In this document: positions 10,701-22,900 of the stretch, one piece after another
Layout of the letters: each line of letters opens with the position of its first letter
How positions within the stretch are numbered: position 1 is the first letter of the stretch
Origin: Linanthus parryae
Taxonomy: Eukaryota > Streptophyta > Magnoliopsida > Ericales > Polemoniaceae
NCBI GenBank assembly: GCA_023055425.1
Contig: JALGPY010000002.1
Span: 117,440,088 to 117,504,087, forward strand
Length of the DNA: 64,000 nucleotides
Direction: 5' to 3'
The notes under the pieces: model-generated
What the model was told of the DNA's origin: nothing
Seen by the model: the letters and a program-made list of their open reading frames with translations, nothing else
Databases searched by the model: none
Position numbers and translations under genes: made by a program

Positions 10701-11536
10701 TGGACTTCATCGGCCCCATCCGACCAACGTCACATGGGAACCATTTCATTCTCACTGCAACCGAGCTGTTCACCAAATGGGTGGAAGCAATACCACTGAA
10801 GACGGCAAACGCGCTGGCTGTGGTTAACTTCATCCAGGAAAACATCGTATGCAGGTTCGGAATCCCAAATACTATTCTTTCAGATAACGGTACTCCTTTT
10901 GTTAATCGTCAGGTAGCCACGAAACTCGCGGAGTACAATATCAGGCAGATATGCTCTACCCCCTATTATCCAAAGGGAAACGGACAAGCCGAAGCGACTA
11001 ACAAAACGCTGTTGAGAATTCTGAGCAAGATGGTCGCAGATGACCACAAGAAGTGGGCCGACTCCCTTAACATAGCTCTGTGGGCCTACAGAACTTCTCC
11101 AAGGACACCTACAGGGGCCTCGCCATTTCTACTATGTTATGGGGCCGAAGCTGTAGTACCTGCGGAGGTCAGAGTCAATTCGGCAAGGCTGGCCTTCCAT
11201 GCACTCTATGAAAATCAACGCGATCATGATTTAGTCTTGCTGGAAGAAAAGCGAGAACAAGCCAAAAGGACTAACAAGCGGTACCAAGAGAGAATCGCTC
11301 GCGCCTATAACAAGACAGTCCAGCGACGGGATTTCGCAGTTGGCGACCTGGTCTTGCGCGCATCTGATCACTGCATGCGAGAAGCAACTCACCCAAAGTT
11401 CGCAGCTAATTGGGAAGGACCCTTCGAAGTCACAGAAGTCTTCGATAGCGGCTACTGCAGCATACGAAGGTTGCACGGCACAACCTCAACTCCAAGCTCA
11501 GTCAACATGCGCTGGATCAAGAAGTACTATCCTTGA
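7799..11536 (+). CDS. pol: Pol polyprotein of element A (RT, RNase H, second RNase H, integrase), with one internal stop
   Basis: It is in frame with gag-protease and open from 7799 to a TAG at 8198-8200, then open from 8201 to 11536 (first later ATG at 8207). Counting from that ATG: RT at about 1-245 with catalytic YVDD at 140-143; a first RNase H at about 275-405; a second, archaeal-type RNase H at about 430-555 (HFDGSS, NNEAEYEAL, GDSKL, HADAL, giving D-E-D-D); two zinc-binding modules at about 645-685 and 766-804; integrase with D833, D893 and E929 (D35E spacing) and the C-terminal domain. The TAG falls where relatives usually have a codon after FRP, just before LNVKI, so it is probably a nonsense mutation despite the element's youth. 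How pol is expressed past the TGA (readthrough, reinitiation or splicing) is unknown. Confidence 0.9.
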
Positions 11537-11792
11537 CTTCTCTTATTTCATACGTTTTATGATAACGTTGCTTAATGTCTCATGTGGCTATGATTAACGC
11601 AATCTCCTCTCCCATATGAGAGGATTGTAATCCTATCTCTCCCATATGAGAATGCTATAATAAAAGAATTCTCCCAAATGAGAAGTTCATATTTCTAGCT
11701 GTTTATATCGCTCTATTTTATTTGTTATTGCTGTTAACAATGATTTATTCGCTGCAATATCAGCAAATACAAATACGATCTTAATTGATCAC
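11537..11792. other. Spacer after pol with short repeats
   Basis: No gene is seen. Three copies of a short palindromic motif (ctcccatatgagag or close variants) lie at about 11608-11686. Similar catatgaga hairpins occur within element D's array, so this is the degenerate edge of the array that follows. Confidence 0.5.
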
Positions 11793-12945
11793 CAAAGCCT
11801 ATCTCTTACGATAGCAAATGCGATCTTAATTGATCATCAAAAGCCTATCTCTCACGATAGCAGCAAACGCAAATGTGATCCTAATCGATCATCAAAGCCT
11901 ATCTCTTGCGATAGCAGCAAACGCAAACGTGATCCTAATCGATCATCAAAGCCTATCCCTTACGATAGCAGCAAACGCAAACGCGATCTTAATTGATCAT
12001 CAAAGCCTATCTCTTACGATAGCCAACGCGATCTTAATTGATCATCTAAAGCCCATCCCTTACGATGGCAGCCAATTCAAATGCGATCTTAAGTGATCAT
12101 CCAAAGCCTATCTCTCACGATAGCAGTCAACATAAACGCGATCTTAATTGATCATCTAAAGCCCATCCCTTACGATGGCAGCCAATGCAAATGCGATCTT
12201 AAGTGATCATCCAAAGCCTATCTCTCACGATAGCAGTCAACATAAATACGATCTTAATTGATCATCTAAAGCCCATCCCTTACGATGGCAGCCAATGCAA
12301 ATGCGATCTTAATGATCATCCAAAGCCTATCTCTCACGATAGCAGTCAACGTAAATACGATCTTAATTGATCATCTAAAGCCCATCCCTTATGATGGCAG
12401 CCAATGCAAATGCGATCTTAAGTGATCATCCAAAGCCTATCTCCTACGATAGCAGCAAAATACAAAAACGATCTCAATCGATTATCAAAATCCTATCTCT
12501 CACGATAGCGGTTTACGCAAGTGCGATCTTATATGATCTTTTTTAAGCCGATCTCAATCGATCATCAAAATCCTATCTCTCACGATAGCGGTTTACACAA
12601 ATGCGATCTTATATGATCTTCTCAAGCCTATCTGTTACGATAGCAATTTATACGCACAGTGACTTTAATTGATCACCCAAGCCCGTCTGTTACGATGGCA
12701 ACGTAACTGCAGAACCATCTTGCTAGACCTTCTAGAGGTCTATCTGCTGCGATAGCAATTCATGCGAGAAACTATCTCAAGCAATTCTCTAATAAAGCCT
12801 ATCTTCTATGATAGCAATTCGCACCGCTCAATGATCTTAATTGATCTGTTAAAAAAAAACTATCTGTTCCGATAGCAAAGTTGTGAACGTGATCTCATAC
12901 GATTTACAACGACCAACTGCAAGCCCATCTATCAAAATGGCACAT
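11793..12945. repeat. Tandem hairpin array of element A (about 21 units, period about 54 bp)
   Basis: Units contain a small stem-loop, typically CTATC-N6-GATAG inside aaagcctatctctcacgata, followed by a GATC...GATC spacer. Many units in the middle alternate between a CTATC/GATAG form and a CCATC/GATGG form, a paired change that keeps the stem, and make a dimer period of about 110 bp (for example 12051-12430). The array lies between the stop of pol and the 3' end of the antisense gene, where the two transcripts would converge. Element D has a shorter, diverged version of the same unit. Confidence 0.9.
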
Positions 12946-14337
12946 CTGCGAAATTACGATCTCGAATGATCTAGCGAAACATCTGCGCATTGACATCGCA
13001 TATGTGAAATCATTACATGGCATTATGCAAGGCAAAACAAGCCGAAACGCATGCGAAATTGTATTTTGTTGCAAAGAGAGCAGATAATACAAAAGCTATA
13101 TATCATTATGAGTCAAATGACTTACAATTTATCTATCTAGATAGCAGCTTACAAGCGAAAAGCTCGCATCTAACTACGCAGCCAACATGGCTTACAATAC
13201 ATTCGAAAAATGGCTGATAAGCCAGCAGAGACACGGTACGGAAACCCGGACTGCAAAGAATGAACCGCCCTGGCTTCAAACGCCGGCTACACGATGCCCA
13301 GATCTGTGGGTGAACATCTGTAGCAAGGGGGATCTTGCTCTAAAAAGAGCCACATGAAGCCGTACGCTCAACATCCCGCTATCCGACAAGACCGTTGTCA
13401 GATAGGCTCCCCATAACATTTGCCCAAGGAACCACCGGTTCCAGCGATCAAACTGCAAGCAGAAGCTCCAAAGGGCAAGGGCTCCTTGTAGACGGGGATG
13501 AACGCGACGGTTCGTCACCCCGGGCTCACAAACGTGAAAGAGACGGATTCTTCTTCGGAAATGCTGAAGAAGAATTCCGCCGTTAATTACGAGACGGTAG
13601 CACGGTCACTTCGGCGCTGCACCTCGCCACGAGGCGGCCGGAAACATGACCTGCACACATAATACACGAAGAAATTTCTTCGAATACACATGAGGTATTA
13701 TCTGCATCCTCTTTATGATGGTTATAAACAGCAATAAGCCTCATAAAGTGGATCTTGGAAACTATTTCTATAGCACAAAGCGCAAACTCAGGATTCAAAA
13801 CTTGAAGTTGCCATGAATCAACGAAAAACAAGCGTTGAAGCCAGCAGTCGTAAGGACTCACGGCAAAGCACATGTTTGGGATGAAGAACCCAAATGGCAA
13901 AGACAGGGTTTATATAGGCCCTGTGGAGACTCTTCGGTTGCCTAAGATGAGTCAGCAAAATTCAAAAAGAGGGTAAGTTCAATCACTTACGCCTTAAAAA
14001 GCGGTAACAATCAATTACCCTACTAAAGGCTACGACGATTCAGTTGCGTATCCTAATAAATGACGAATAGTCATGATTCGGATGGACTTCCCAACGAAAG
14101 CGTGCTTATCTGCCGAGAAATTAGCGCGAAAATCAAGCAGAAAATCAATTGCTGATGTCATAATTGGATATGCACAGAAATGTCCAATCAAATCCCGAAA
14201 AGGGCAAAACGGGCAAACTCATTGTTTGTTGTTAAAAAAAAAAAGGGGGAGAAACCCTAGCAATATTACATTAATGTTTCAAAACATTACATTAATGTCT
14301 CAGCCATTTTCCTGTTTTCTTTTCAAGATTCGAAAAG
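12946..14337. other. Element A interior between array and antisense gene
   Basis: No supported gene. The stretch is homologous to B (2821-4188). It probably holds the 3'UTR and end of the antisense transcript. It contains a poly-A-like run near 14226-14238 and a duplicated motif acattacattaatgtt near 14265-14300. Confidence 0.5.
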
Positions 14338-17300
14338 TCAAAACAAATTCTTGATTAAGGAATCATGGGGCTCGAACTGCTCGCTCAGCTTCTCCACTTG
14401 TTTCACTTCTTGCTTCAGTTGCTCGCACTTGGCATTCATTTCATGATACAGCTTCAAAGCTTCATCAACCTTTTGCTTTTGCTGCTCCACCTTCTGCATC
14501 TCAGCTGCGAGATTCTGGTGACCGAGATTCAAAGTTACAGCTGCGCGAATCAGTGTAACTCTATCCTTGAGGAATTTGAAACCAAGTCTGCCTTGGACTT
14601 TGAACAGGAGATTTTGGCACATGCCACACAGCAATTCAGCACTCTGGGCCGAAATGGTCGCAGGTGTAGCCACAGACAGCTGCTCCAGTATCCAGATGGC
14701 TTCAGTAAGGAATAGCCTCCTGTCAAAAGGTCCGATCTCCAGAGATCTCACAAACGATCGGGGGTATCTGAGACGCATTCGAACCACCCAGTCTACATCG
14801 GTTTGCTTCAAACCTGAGACATTAAAAAGGGTTATAATGTCAGAACTCGCAAGCAAATAATGCGACGTGCGAACGGTAAATCTTTACTTACCAGTGCCTT
14901 CCAGAATTTCATGAAGAGAAGGGATGCGGGCCACTGGGTTGTTCGAAGACTGCCCTCGCTCCATAGCTCTCCTATCAGCTGCGAGCTCCAACCTCTCATA
15001 GTCAGGAGGAAGAGTGTAGGCCGCACCAGCTGCGACTACATTCCCAACCTGCGAGCCCCAAATGCTCCACGCAGGAATAGGTGCTTCTGGCTCAGTCATC
15101 GCCGGAGGCGAGGGGACAGCATAAGTCGCTGGGCGGAGGACACTCCCAGATGCGAAAACATTAGCATCACTTGTCCTTTCTTCCTCACCACCGGTACGGA
15201 CACCTTCGTCCATCGGCACAGCATCAGCTTCGACATCATCGGAGAGTTCGATGACATCCTCGAGATGCTCACTTGCGTGTCCAGCGGCTGCGACGGGCTT
15301 CTCGGTATGGGAGCTCGAAATTGGGACATGGGATGCAGGAGGCTGACTTCTCTGCTCCAGCTCAGGTTCCTCAGCATGACCTGCGATACCAAATTCGATA
15401 AAGTGAGGTAACTTGTGTTATAAGTTATTTCGCTATCTTTACTAAAGCTAAGATTAAGCACCTCCACGCGAAGGTGGGATTGAGGTATCCTCATCGTACA
15501 CTAGGGACGTGGAACCGTGCCCTATCAGTGTATCCTCACTAAGCAAATCTTTAAGAGAAGCGTGACCTGGGATGCGAGTAAACCAGTCATGATTTTGCTT
15601 GCGAGTGGCTACAGCGTAGTATGCGCATATCACTCAAAATAATTACCTGAGGGTTCTCCGCATTTGCTTACCAACCAACGGCGAATGTCAGGCTTTGACA
15701 CACCGTGCTTTAACGCACCCACAATTACATCTCTATAAGTAACTGCGAGATCGAAGATCTCACCTTTATCGCCACCTGCGATCTCTGCGAAGTCCGCTTG
15801 GACTTGCTCTAGCTCTGCTGCATCCTCTCCAGGAACCTCATCTTCCTCCTCCACATGAGGAGCCACTTCTTCGGGAAGCTCGTCTTCCTCGCCAACTGGA
15901 CGCACTAAGTCGTCAACGTGCTGCTCTTCGAGGCTCCGCTGTTTCACACGCTCGAGCTCCTCTTCCTCTCGCTGCCTTCTTCTTTCAGCAGCCTCCGCGG
16001 CTGTCTTCCGGGATTCAGCAAGAACATCCTCGCTTATAGGATCATCTGAAATGCCAGAATGGGCATCTCTCTTTTGCCTCTTGGCCACAAGGCCACCGAC
16101 GGCTTCATCATCATCATCTGCGAATACATATTTGGTTCAAAGAAAAGAACTACACAGAAGTCAAGATAAAGGGCAAGGAGATGCGACGGAAGTACCTCCT
16201 GATTCTTCCTCGCACATCACAACTGTTGCTTCTTCTTCATCGCTTGCCTGGGGCTCCTGTCTCTCTTCCTCCTCTCGGTTGAATGGAACGAAAGTCTCAA
16301 CTGCGAGATCTTTTCGCACTTTGCTGGGCATACGACCCTTGCCTTTGTCCTTGATGGAAAGGGACCTCACTGGGGGAGAAGTTGGAGCACTCCTAGGGGA
16401 AGAAATCGTAATTCCCTTTTGCCTAGGTCTCTTCACTCTCGGCGCCGCAAACGCTGGAGGGGACGGGTCATCTCTAGGAGGAGACGGAGCCGGAGGGTTG
16501 TCTATCAGCGAGTCAGCAAAAGTGTTCATGACTCCGCGAACCTTTGTTTCGACCTCGGCATCCATCCTCCATGCTAGCCGGTACGACTCCCCCTTCCTTC
16601 TAGTGGCAACAATGGTGTCCACCAGCGATTTGGAGCGATCACCAGCTGCGAACCTCCGCACATGACACTGAAACAGCACAGAACAAAAAGCATCAGCGCA
16701 AGGAAACCAAAAAGCTTAAAGCACATAAGGAAATTGCTTACCTCAGCAAACGCCTTGCTATATTTGATGACCTGCGCGTCACCCTTCTTGATTGCGTCGA
16801 CTTGCTCCTTCAGAATGAAATCGGGGCACAAATGATTCTCGCGGTCCCACAGCGAGTAGCAACCATACTCAGACTCGCTCAAACTGCAATTGGGGCGAAA
16901 CGGAAAAGAGTTTCTCTTGATCAAGGGGGCCCTTCCTGGCTGCGCTGCCGCCTCCGTCTCAATCCTCGTTTGCTGGGCAACCCAGTATGCGATCCAGTTC
17001 TGGGAACAACCACCCTTGCGAGTCCCCGCAGGCTGCTCAAAGGGAAGATTGCTCATAAGGACCGTCTTGCATTCCTTTGTCAGCAAACGCTTGTAGCACC
17101 CTCTGATAATGGACTGGGGCCAGATCGATGGGGCCACCGCATCAAAACCAAACTGAGGAGAGACCCGAGTAGGGTCAACATCCACTGTAAGCCTTTCATA
17201 CCTTGGCGCGAGCTCACGAATATGCTCTGCAAGGGCAGGAAGGGAACCTCGCAGACACCAACAGAAGAACTCACGATAGCGCTCGTGGAAATGCGGTCCC

Positions 17301-18622
17301 TTTTCAAAGAGAAGGTCTTCTGACAAGACCATACCTTTGGAAGGGTATAGCTTCGGGAACCACCGCACATTCTCAACACGTGTGGCATAGGGCCTGGCAG
17401 TGAACTCCTTTCGTTTGTCGCATATCAAACTCCAAGTACACTTGGTGTTGCTTGCTCCAAACCATCTCGCAGCCCTTCCGCTGTTGCGCGCTTCCGTCTC
17501 GCCTGGGGGACACCACTTCTCAAGTGGGAGGGGAGATGGAGCATAAGACGGCCAGCGCTCGAAAACCCACATTGTCAAAAAGCTGATATTGACAAAGGTC
17601 AGAACATCGAGGCGGCCACGCGATTCCCTCATCGCCAGAACCAGCTGATCAAGCCTGTAATATAACGTGCCTAAGACCAAGGGTCCGAGTGCGACTCTCT
17701 GGCCAAGAGCGAGCCTCACAGCAAGTGGCAGCACATGGTAGAAGACCCCGTCATGGGGATGACCATCAATCAGATACCTCGACAGCCAAGCACAGAGAAA
17801 GGCACAAAGGGTTAAATGATAACCCTTGCCCTCTACATAATTCTCGGCCTCCGGGTTCTCGCTCAAAAGCTTCTTAGTGATGCTGCTGTTCGCATAGTCT
17901 CGGAAGAAGTACTGCAACCACTTGTTCCAGGTATTCTTCGCAGACGTATCCACTAGCTGCCAGTTCGGAAGAGGCTTTGTAGTGGTCCACCGAGTGGAGA
18001 TTTTCTTTACCTCTGCTAGGCACTCCTCCATCTGCGCGTACAAGGCCATTTCAGCAGATGTCCTCAAATGGCTCAAGGGGTCCACCTCGCCCATGGGGGA
18101 AAGCTCATACAGCATTTGAACGTCCTCGAGCGTGGGGGCAGCCTCGAACTCAGCAAAATGAAACGTGTGAGTCGCGGGCGAATAACGGGACAGAAGGTCT
18201 AGAAGCATGGACTGATCCAACTTCACGGCAGCACCCTTCATAGCACGGATAGCAAAGAAAATGCCGGCTTTATCAAGAGTCTCGGCGTGATGATCCAACA
18301 CGTGGTCGATCCACTCATCCATATAGTCCAATTTCTGGACAAACGCTTGAGTAGAAATCGCAGTGTACGGGAAGTGCCCGTTCTCGATCCCCAATCGGAC
18401 TATATCCTCGGAACCAACCCACTCGAGCAGGGCTGAGTTAACTGGGCGAGTCAACGTCAGCAATTGCTCAACAGGAACAGGATCAGGCATTCTCTTCGCC
18501 TTTATCCTCGCATGATAAAAATCCTTCCCACCCAAAAAGGGGGCTTTACGCCACAGAGCCTGCGGAAGCTCCGGCATCTCTTCGTCTTCCTTGACGGGTC
18601 TGGTTACTCTTGTCATGGCCAT
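14338..18622 (-). CDS. Antisense six-exon gene with plant-mobile-domain-like N-terminus (element A, intact)
   Basis: Six coding exons join without a frame error: 18622-16742, 16667-16196, 16117-15647, 15566-15462, 15380-14892 and 14813-14338. All five introns have GT...AG ends, and intron phases are 0,1,1,1,1. The 3894-bp frame gives 1297 residues. Exon 1 (residues 1-627) resembles the plant mobile domain (PMD, aminotransferase-like) family, for example CAFLCAWLSRYLIDG and LALGQRVALGPLVLG. Exon 2 has a basic patch (VKRPRQKG). Exon 3 has KRQKRD plus acidic runs and the repeat-like E/R-rich helix AAERRRQREEEELERVKQ. Exon 6 ends in a coiled coil (QQKQKVDEALKLYHEM region). The basic patches suggest a nuclear protein; this is inference. 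The start at 18622 lies 2 bases after a likely 5'UTR-intron acceptor (cag). PMD proteins MAIN/MAIL1 act in plant gene silencing and PMDs are known in transposons; the role here is unknown. Confidence 0.8.
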
Positions 18623-19290
18623 TCCTGCGAAAGGGCAAGAAAAAGGGGGGAGAAATACCACACCACACTTCAGTTTGAATTTTAGAATTTGAGATCTATG
18701 CAAACCAAAGCAAACAGTTCCGGTACCGATTTCAGAAATTGGGGAGTTGATATTGTTGAAAGATTAAAACGAAGCGGGTTCAAAGATCAAAAGCCTCTTC
18801 GCAAATTTCATGGATTTACAGATTCAACGCGGTTCAAGGCAAGCACTGGTATTTTAAATCAAAAGTAAACGAGGCCAACCTTGTTTCCTTGAAGCTTGCT
18901 TGGATATACACAATTGGAGAATACGATTTGCAGTTCTGAACTGGTGATTGATTATCTGGATCTGCTCTCGAAGATCTCCGAGTACCATTCACTTTAAGAG
19001 AAAGAAGTGATGCTTTGCAATAATGGGATACAAGGTATTTATCCAGAAGAATGAAGGGTTGCGTCCCTTCAGTAGTCGAATCGCAACCGTCACCGTCGTG
19101 TCGCGCAATCACAGGACGGGCTGACGTCACGCCTAAAACCCTAAAGATCAGACAGCACGACTCTAGGGGTTTTAGGTCATAATGACACGCACGGGGGCTG
19201 AACCTGCCCGTATTTGAATTGGTGCGTGGCGACGACGCGCATGTTGGTTTCCGCGCATGGAAGCCTATACAGCTATGAGCCTTCACGCGC
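18623..19290 (-). promoter_or_regulatory. Leader and probable promoter region of the antisense gene, element A
   Basis: Read leftwards, this stretch ends in a pyrimidine-rich sequence and CAG directly before the exon carrying the start codon, so a 5'UTR intron is likely. The region is shared with C and B. An antisense frame of about 200 codons spans the LTR edge here (19442-18834) but shows no sign of protein constraint. Promoter location is inferred only. Confidence 0.4.
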
Positions 19291-19304
19291 AGAAAGGGGG
19301 CTAA
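19291..19304 (+). other. Polypurine tract of element A
   Basis: The run agaaagggggctaa abuts the 3' LTR, as in C and B. Confidence 0.8.
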
Positions 19305-19930
19305 TGTAGATACTGCTTTATGACATGGCAGATCTAGGCCACGTGGCAACCATCCAGCACACCATATTGTGCTCCACACACACAGGATCACCAGCCGAGC
19401 TGATCCATGTGGGGGCTGCGAGACAGAGCCCTCGCATACCACTGCACGGGACTTGTAGGGACTTTGTGGTTTGGAGGCTAGAGTAAGCCCTGTCGCGTGC
19501 GAGCCAAGCCCGCGCGCGACCTTTAGTAACTGTTTTGAGAGATCTATGGCACGAGCTCCCTAGACCCGGTCAATCCGGTCAAACCCGGTCAACCTCGTAA
19601 CGGTTCCGGTACTCGCGCACCACGTGCTCTAACGGTTCCTATATACTCGGACGAACGTGCCGTTACGGTTAAGCTAATTAAGCCGCCATTAATGGGCGCA
19701 TTAACCACACTACAACGGTCACGTTCTCCAGTATATATATATCGTTAACCTTTCCATACAAAGGAAGACACACTGCCATACGCGGAAGCTCTGCCAAACC
19801 TCTGTCTCTCTCTCAGACATTGCTACTGACTTACTCTCTCCCTACACACACCCCTATTCTTCCTGTGCGATCCCTGATCCACTACGTACGGTGTACACGG
19901 AGGTCTCCCTGCCGGAATCTCTTGTGCACA
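19305..19930 (+). repeat. 3' LTR of element A (626 bp)
   Basis: It matches the 5' LTR except at 19793 (g for t). It is followed by the right target copy gctgt (19931-19935). Confidence 0.95.
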
Positions 19931-19985
19931 GCTGTCAAATTCGCAAACGAATAATGCGAGATGCAAACAGCGAATCACTATTTAC

Positions 19986-22900
19986 CAGTTCCTTCAAGAA
20001 TCTCACGAAGAGAGGGAATGCGCATTGCCGGAGTGGTTGAAGACTGCCCTTGCTCCATGGCTCTCCTGTCAGCTGCGAGCTCTAACTCCTCATAGTTAGA
20101 AGGAAGAGTATAAGCCGCACCAGCTGCGACTGCATTCCCAACCTGCGAGCCCCAAAAGCTCTACGCAGGAAGAGGTGCCGCCGACTCAGTCATTGCCGGA
20201 GGCGAAGTGACAACCGAAGATGCTTGGCGTGGGACGCTCTCAGATGCGGAAGCATCAACAGCATTTGTTCTTACTTCCTCAGCGCCGGTATGGACATCTT
20301 CCTCCATTAGCACAGCGTCAGCTTCAGCATCATCAGAAAGTTCGATGATGTCCTCAAGAGGCTCACCTGCGTATTCAGCAGCTGCGACGGGCTTCTCGGT
20401 ATGGGAGCTCGGAATCGGAACATAGGACATAGAAGGCTGACTTCTTTGCTCCGGCGCAGGTTTCTCAACATTGCCTGCGATACAAAATACATGGTATGAG
20501 GTAACTTGCATTGAATGATATTTTACTATCTTTGCTAAAGCTAAGAGCAAGCACCTCCACGCGAAGGTGGGATTGATGTATCTTCGTCATACACTAAAGA
20601 CGTGGAACCATGCCCTATTAGTGTGTCCTCATTAAGCAGGTCCTTAAAATGAGCATGACCTGGGATGCGAATAAACCAGTCATGATTCTGTTTCAAGTTG
20701 CTAAGGCCTAGTACATGCGTATCGCTCAAATGATTACCTGAAGGTTCTCCGCACTTGTCTACTAGCCAACGGCGAATGTCAGTCTTTGACACACCATGCT
20801 CTAACGCACCCACAATAACATCTCTATAAGTTACTGCGAGATTGAAGATCTCACCTTTATCGCCGCCTGCGATTTCTTCAAAGTCTGCTTGGGCTTGCTC
20901 CAGGGCTGCTGCATCCTCTTCTGGAACCTCATCTTCCTCCTCCGCATGAGGAGTCACTACTTCGGGGAGCACATCTTCCTCTTCAACTGGACGCAGTAAG
21001 TCGTCAACATGCTGCTCTTCGAGGCTCCGCTGTCTCACACGCTCGAGCTCCTCCTCTTCCCGCTGCCTTCTTCTTTCAGCAGCTTCCGCGGCTGTCTTCC
21101 GGGACTCAGCAAGAACGTCCTCGCTTATGGGATCGTCTGGAATGCCCGAATGGGTATCTCTCTTTTGTCTCTTGGCCAAAAGGCCACCGATGGTCTCATC
21201 ATCATCATCATCTGCGAAGAAATGATTGGTTTAAGAAAGAATTGCAAAAGAATTACGATAATGAGCAGAGAAACGCGACGGAGGTACCTCCTGATTCTTC
21301 CTCATGCATCACCACTGTTCTTTCTTCTTCTTCATCACTTTCTCTGGGCTCCTGCCTCTCTCCTTCTTCCTCCTGGTTGAATGGAACGAAAGTCTCAACT
21401 GCGAGCTCTTTCCGCACTTTGCTGGGCATGCGACCTTTGCCTTTATCCTTGACAGAAAGGGACCTCGCCGTGGGAGAAGTTGGAGCACTTCTAGGGGAAG
21501 AAATCGTAATTCCCTTTTTCCTGGGTCTCTTCGCTCTCGGCGCCGCAGTCGCTGGAGGGGACGGATCATCTCCGGGAGGAGACGAGGCCGGAGCATTGTC
21601 TATCAGCGAGTCAGCGAAAGCGTTCATGACTGCGCGAATCCTGGTTTCGACCTCAGGGTCCATCCTCCATGCTAGCAGGAACGACTGCTTTTGTCTTCTG
21701 GTGGCAACAATGGTGTTGACCAATGACTTGGAGCGATCACCAGATGCGAATCTCCGCACATGACACTACAGCAAATAGTACAGAATAAAGGCGTCAGCAT
21801 AAGGAAATCAAGAAGCTTAACGTACGCGGGAAAAATTGCTTACCTTAGCAAATGCCTCGCTATATCTGACGACATGCGTGTCGCCCTTCTTAACTGCGGC
21901 GACCTTCTCCTTCAGAATGACGTCAGGGCACAAATGGTTCTCATGATCCAGCGATGAGTAGCAACCATACTCAGACTCGCTCAGACTGCAATTAGGGCGA
22001 AACGGGAAAGAGTTTCTCTTGATCAAGGGAGCTCTACTTGGCTGCGCGGCCGACTGCGTCTCAATCCTCGTTTGCTGGGCGACCCAGTATGCGAGCCAGT
22101 TCTGAGAACAACCACCCTCGCGGGTCCCTGCAGGCTGCTCAATGGGAAGATTATTCATGAATACTGTCTTGCACTCCTTTGTTAGCAAGCGCTTATAGCA
22201 ACCTCTGATAATGGATTGGGACCAGATTGATGGTGCCACTGCATCAAAGCCGAATTGGGGAGAAACTCGAGTGGGGTCAACATCCACGGTAATCCTCTCA
22301 TACCTTGGCGCGAGCTCACGAATATGCTCTGCGAGGGCAGGAAGGGAACCTCGTAGACACCAGCAAAAGAACTCGCGATAGCGCTCATGGAAATGCGATC
22401 CCTCTTCGAAGAGGAGCTCTTCTGAGAAGACAACACCCTTAGAGGGGTACAGCTTTGGAAACCATCGCACGTTCTCAATGCGTGTGGCATAGCGCCTCGC
22501 AGTAAACTCTTTCCGTTTGTCGCATATCAAGCTCCAAACGCACTTGGTATTGTTCGCTCCGAACCACCTCGCAGCCCTGCCGCTGTTACGCTCCTTCGTC
22601 TCGCCTGGGGGACACCACTTGTCGGGTTTGAAAGCAGTTGGAGCATAGGATGGCCATCGCTCGAAAACCCACATCGTCAAGAAGGAAATGTTGACAAAAG
22701 TCAGTACATCGAGGCGGCCACGCGACTCTTTCATGGCTAGAACCAGCTGATCAAGCCTGTAGTACAGCGTGCCTAAGACCAAGGGTCCGAGTGCGACTCT
22801 CTGGCCAAGGGCGAGCCTCACAGCAAGTGGCAAAACATGGTAGAAGACCCCATCATGTGGGTGACCGTCAATAAAGTACCTCGACAACCAAGCACAGAGG

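Larger units (their letters stand above)
4519..19930 (+). mobile_element. Element A: complete, young Tat-lineage Ty3/gypsy retrotransposon with antisense gene
   Basis: This 15.4-kb element has 626-bp LTRs at 4519-5144 and 19305-19930 that differ at a single base (5007 t, 19793 g), TG...CA ends and a 5-bp target duplication gctgt (4514-4518 and 19931-19935). Inside, in order, are a primer binding site, gag-protease, pol with RT, two RNase H domains and integrase, a tandem hairpin array, an antisense six-exon gene and a polypurine tract. Two RNase H domains between RT and integrase place it in the Tat lineage. It inserted in intron 5 of the antisense gene of its relative B, in the same orientation. 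Near-identical LTRs mean a recent insertion. Confidence 0.95.

Noticed and set aside
11830..12096. 88-codon frame SLTIAANANVILIDHQ-type repeats
   Set aside because: It is a translation of the tandem array, with low-complexity repeats and no homologue expected.
11793..12945. Array considered as a CRISPR
   Set aside because: Plant nuclear transposon context, no cas genes, repeats contiguous and degenerate with no unique spacers of constant length.
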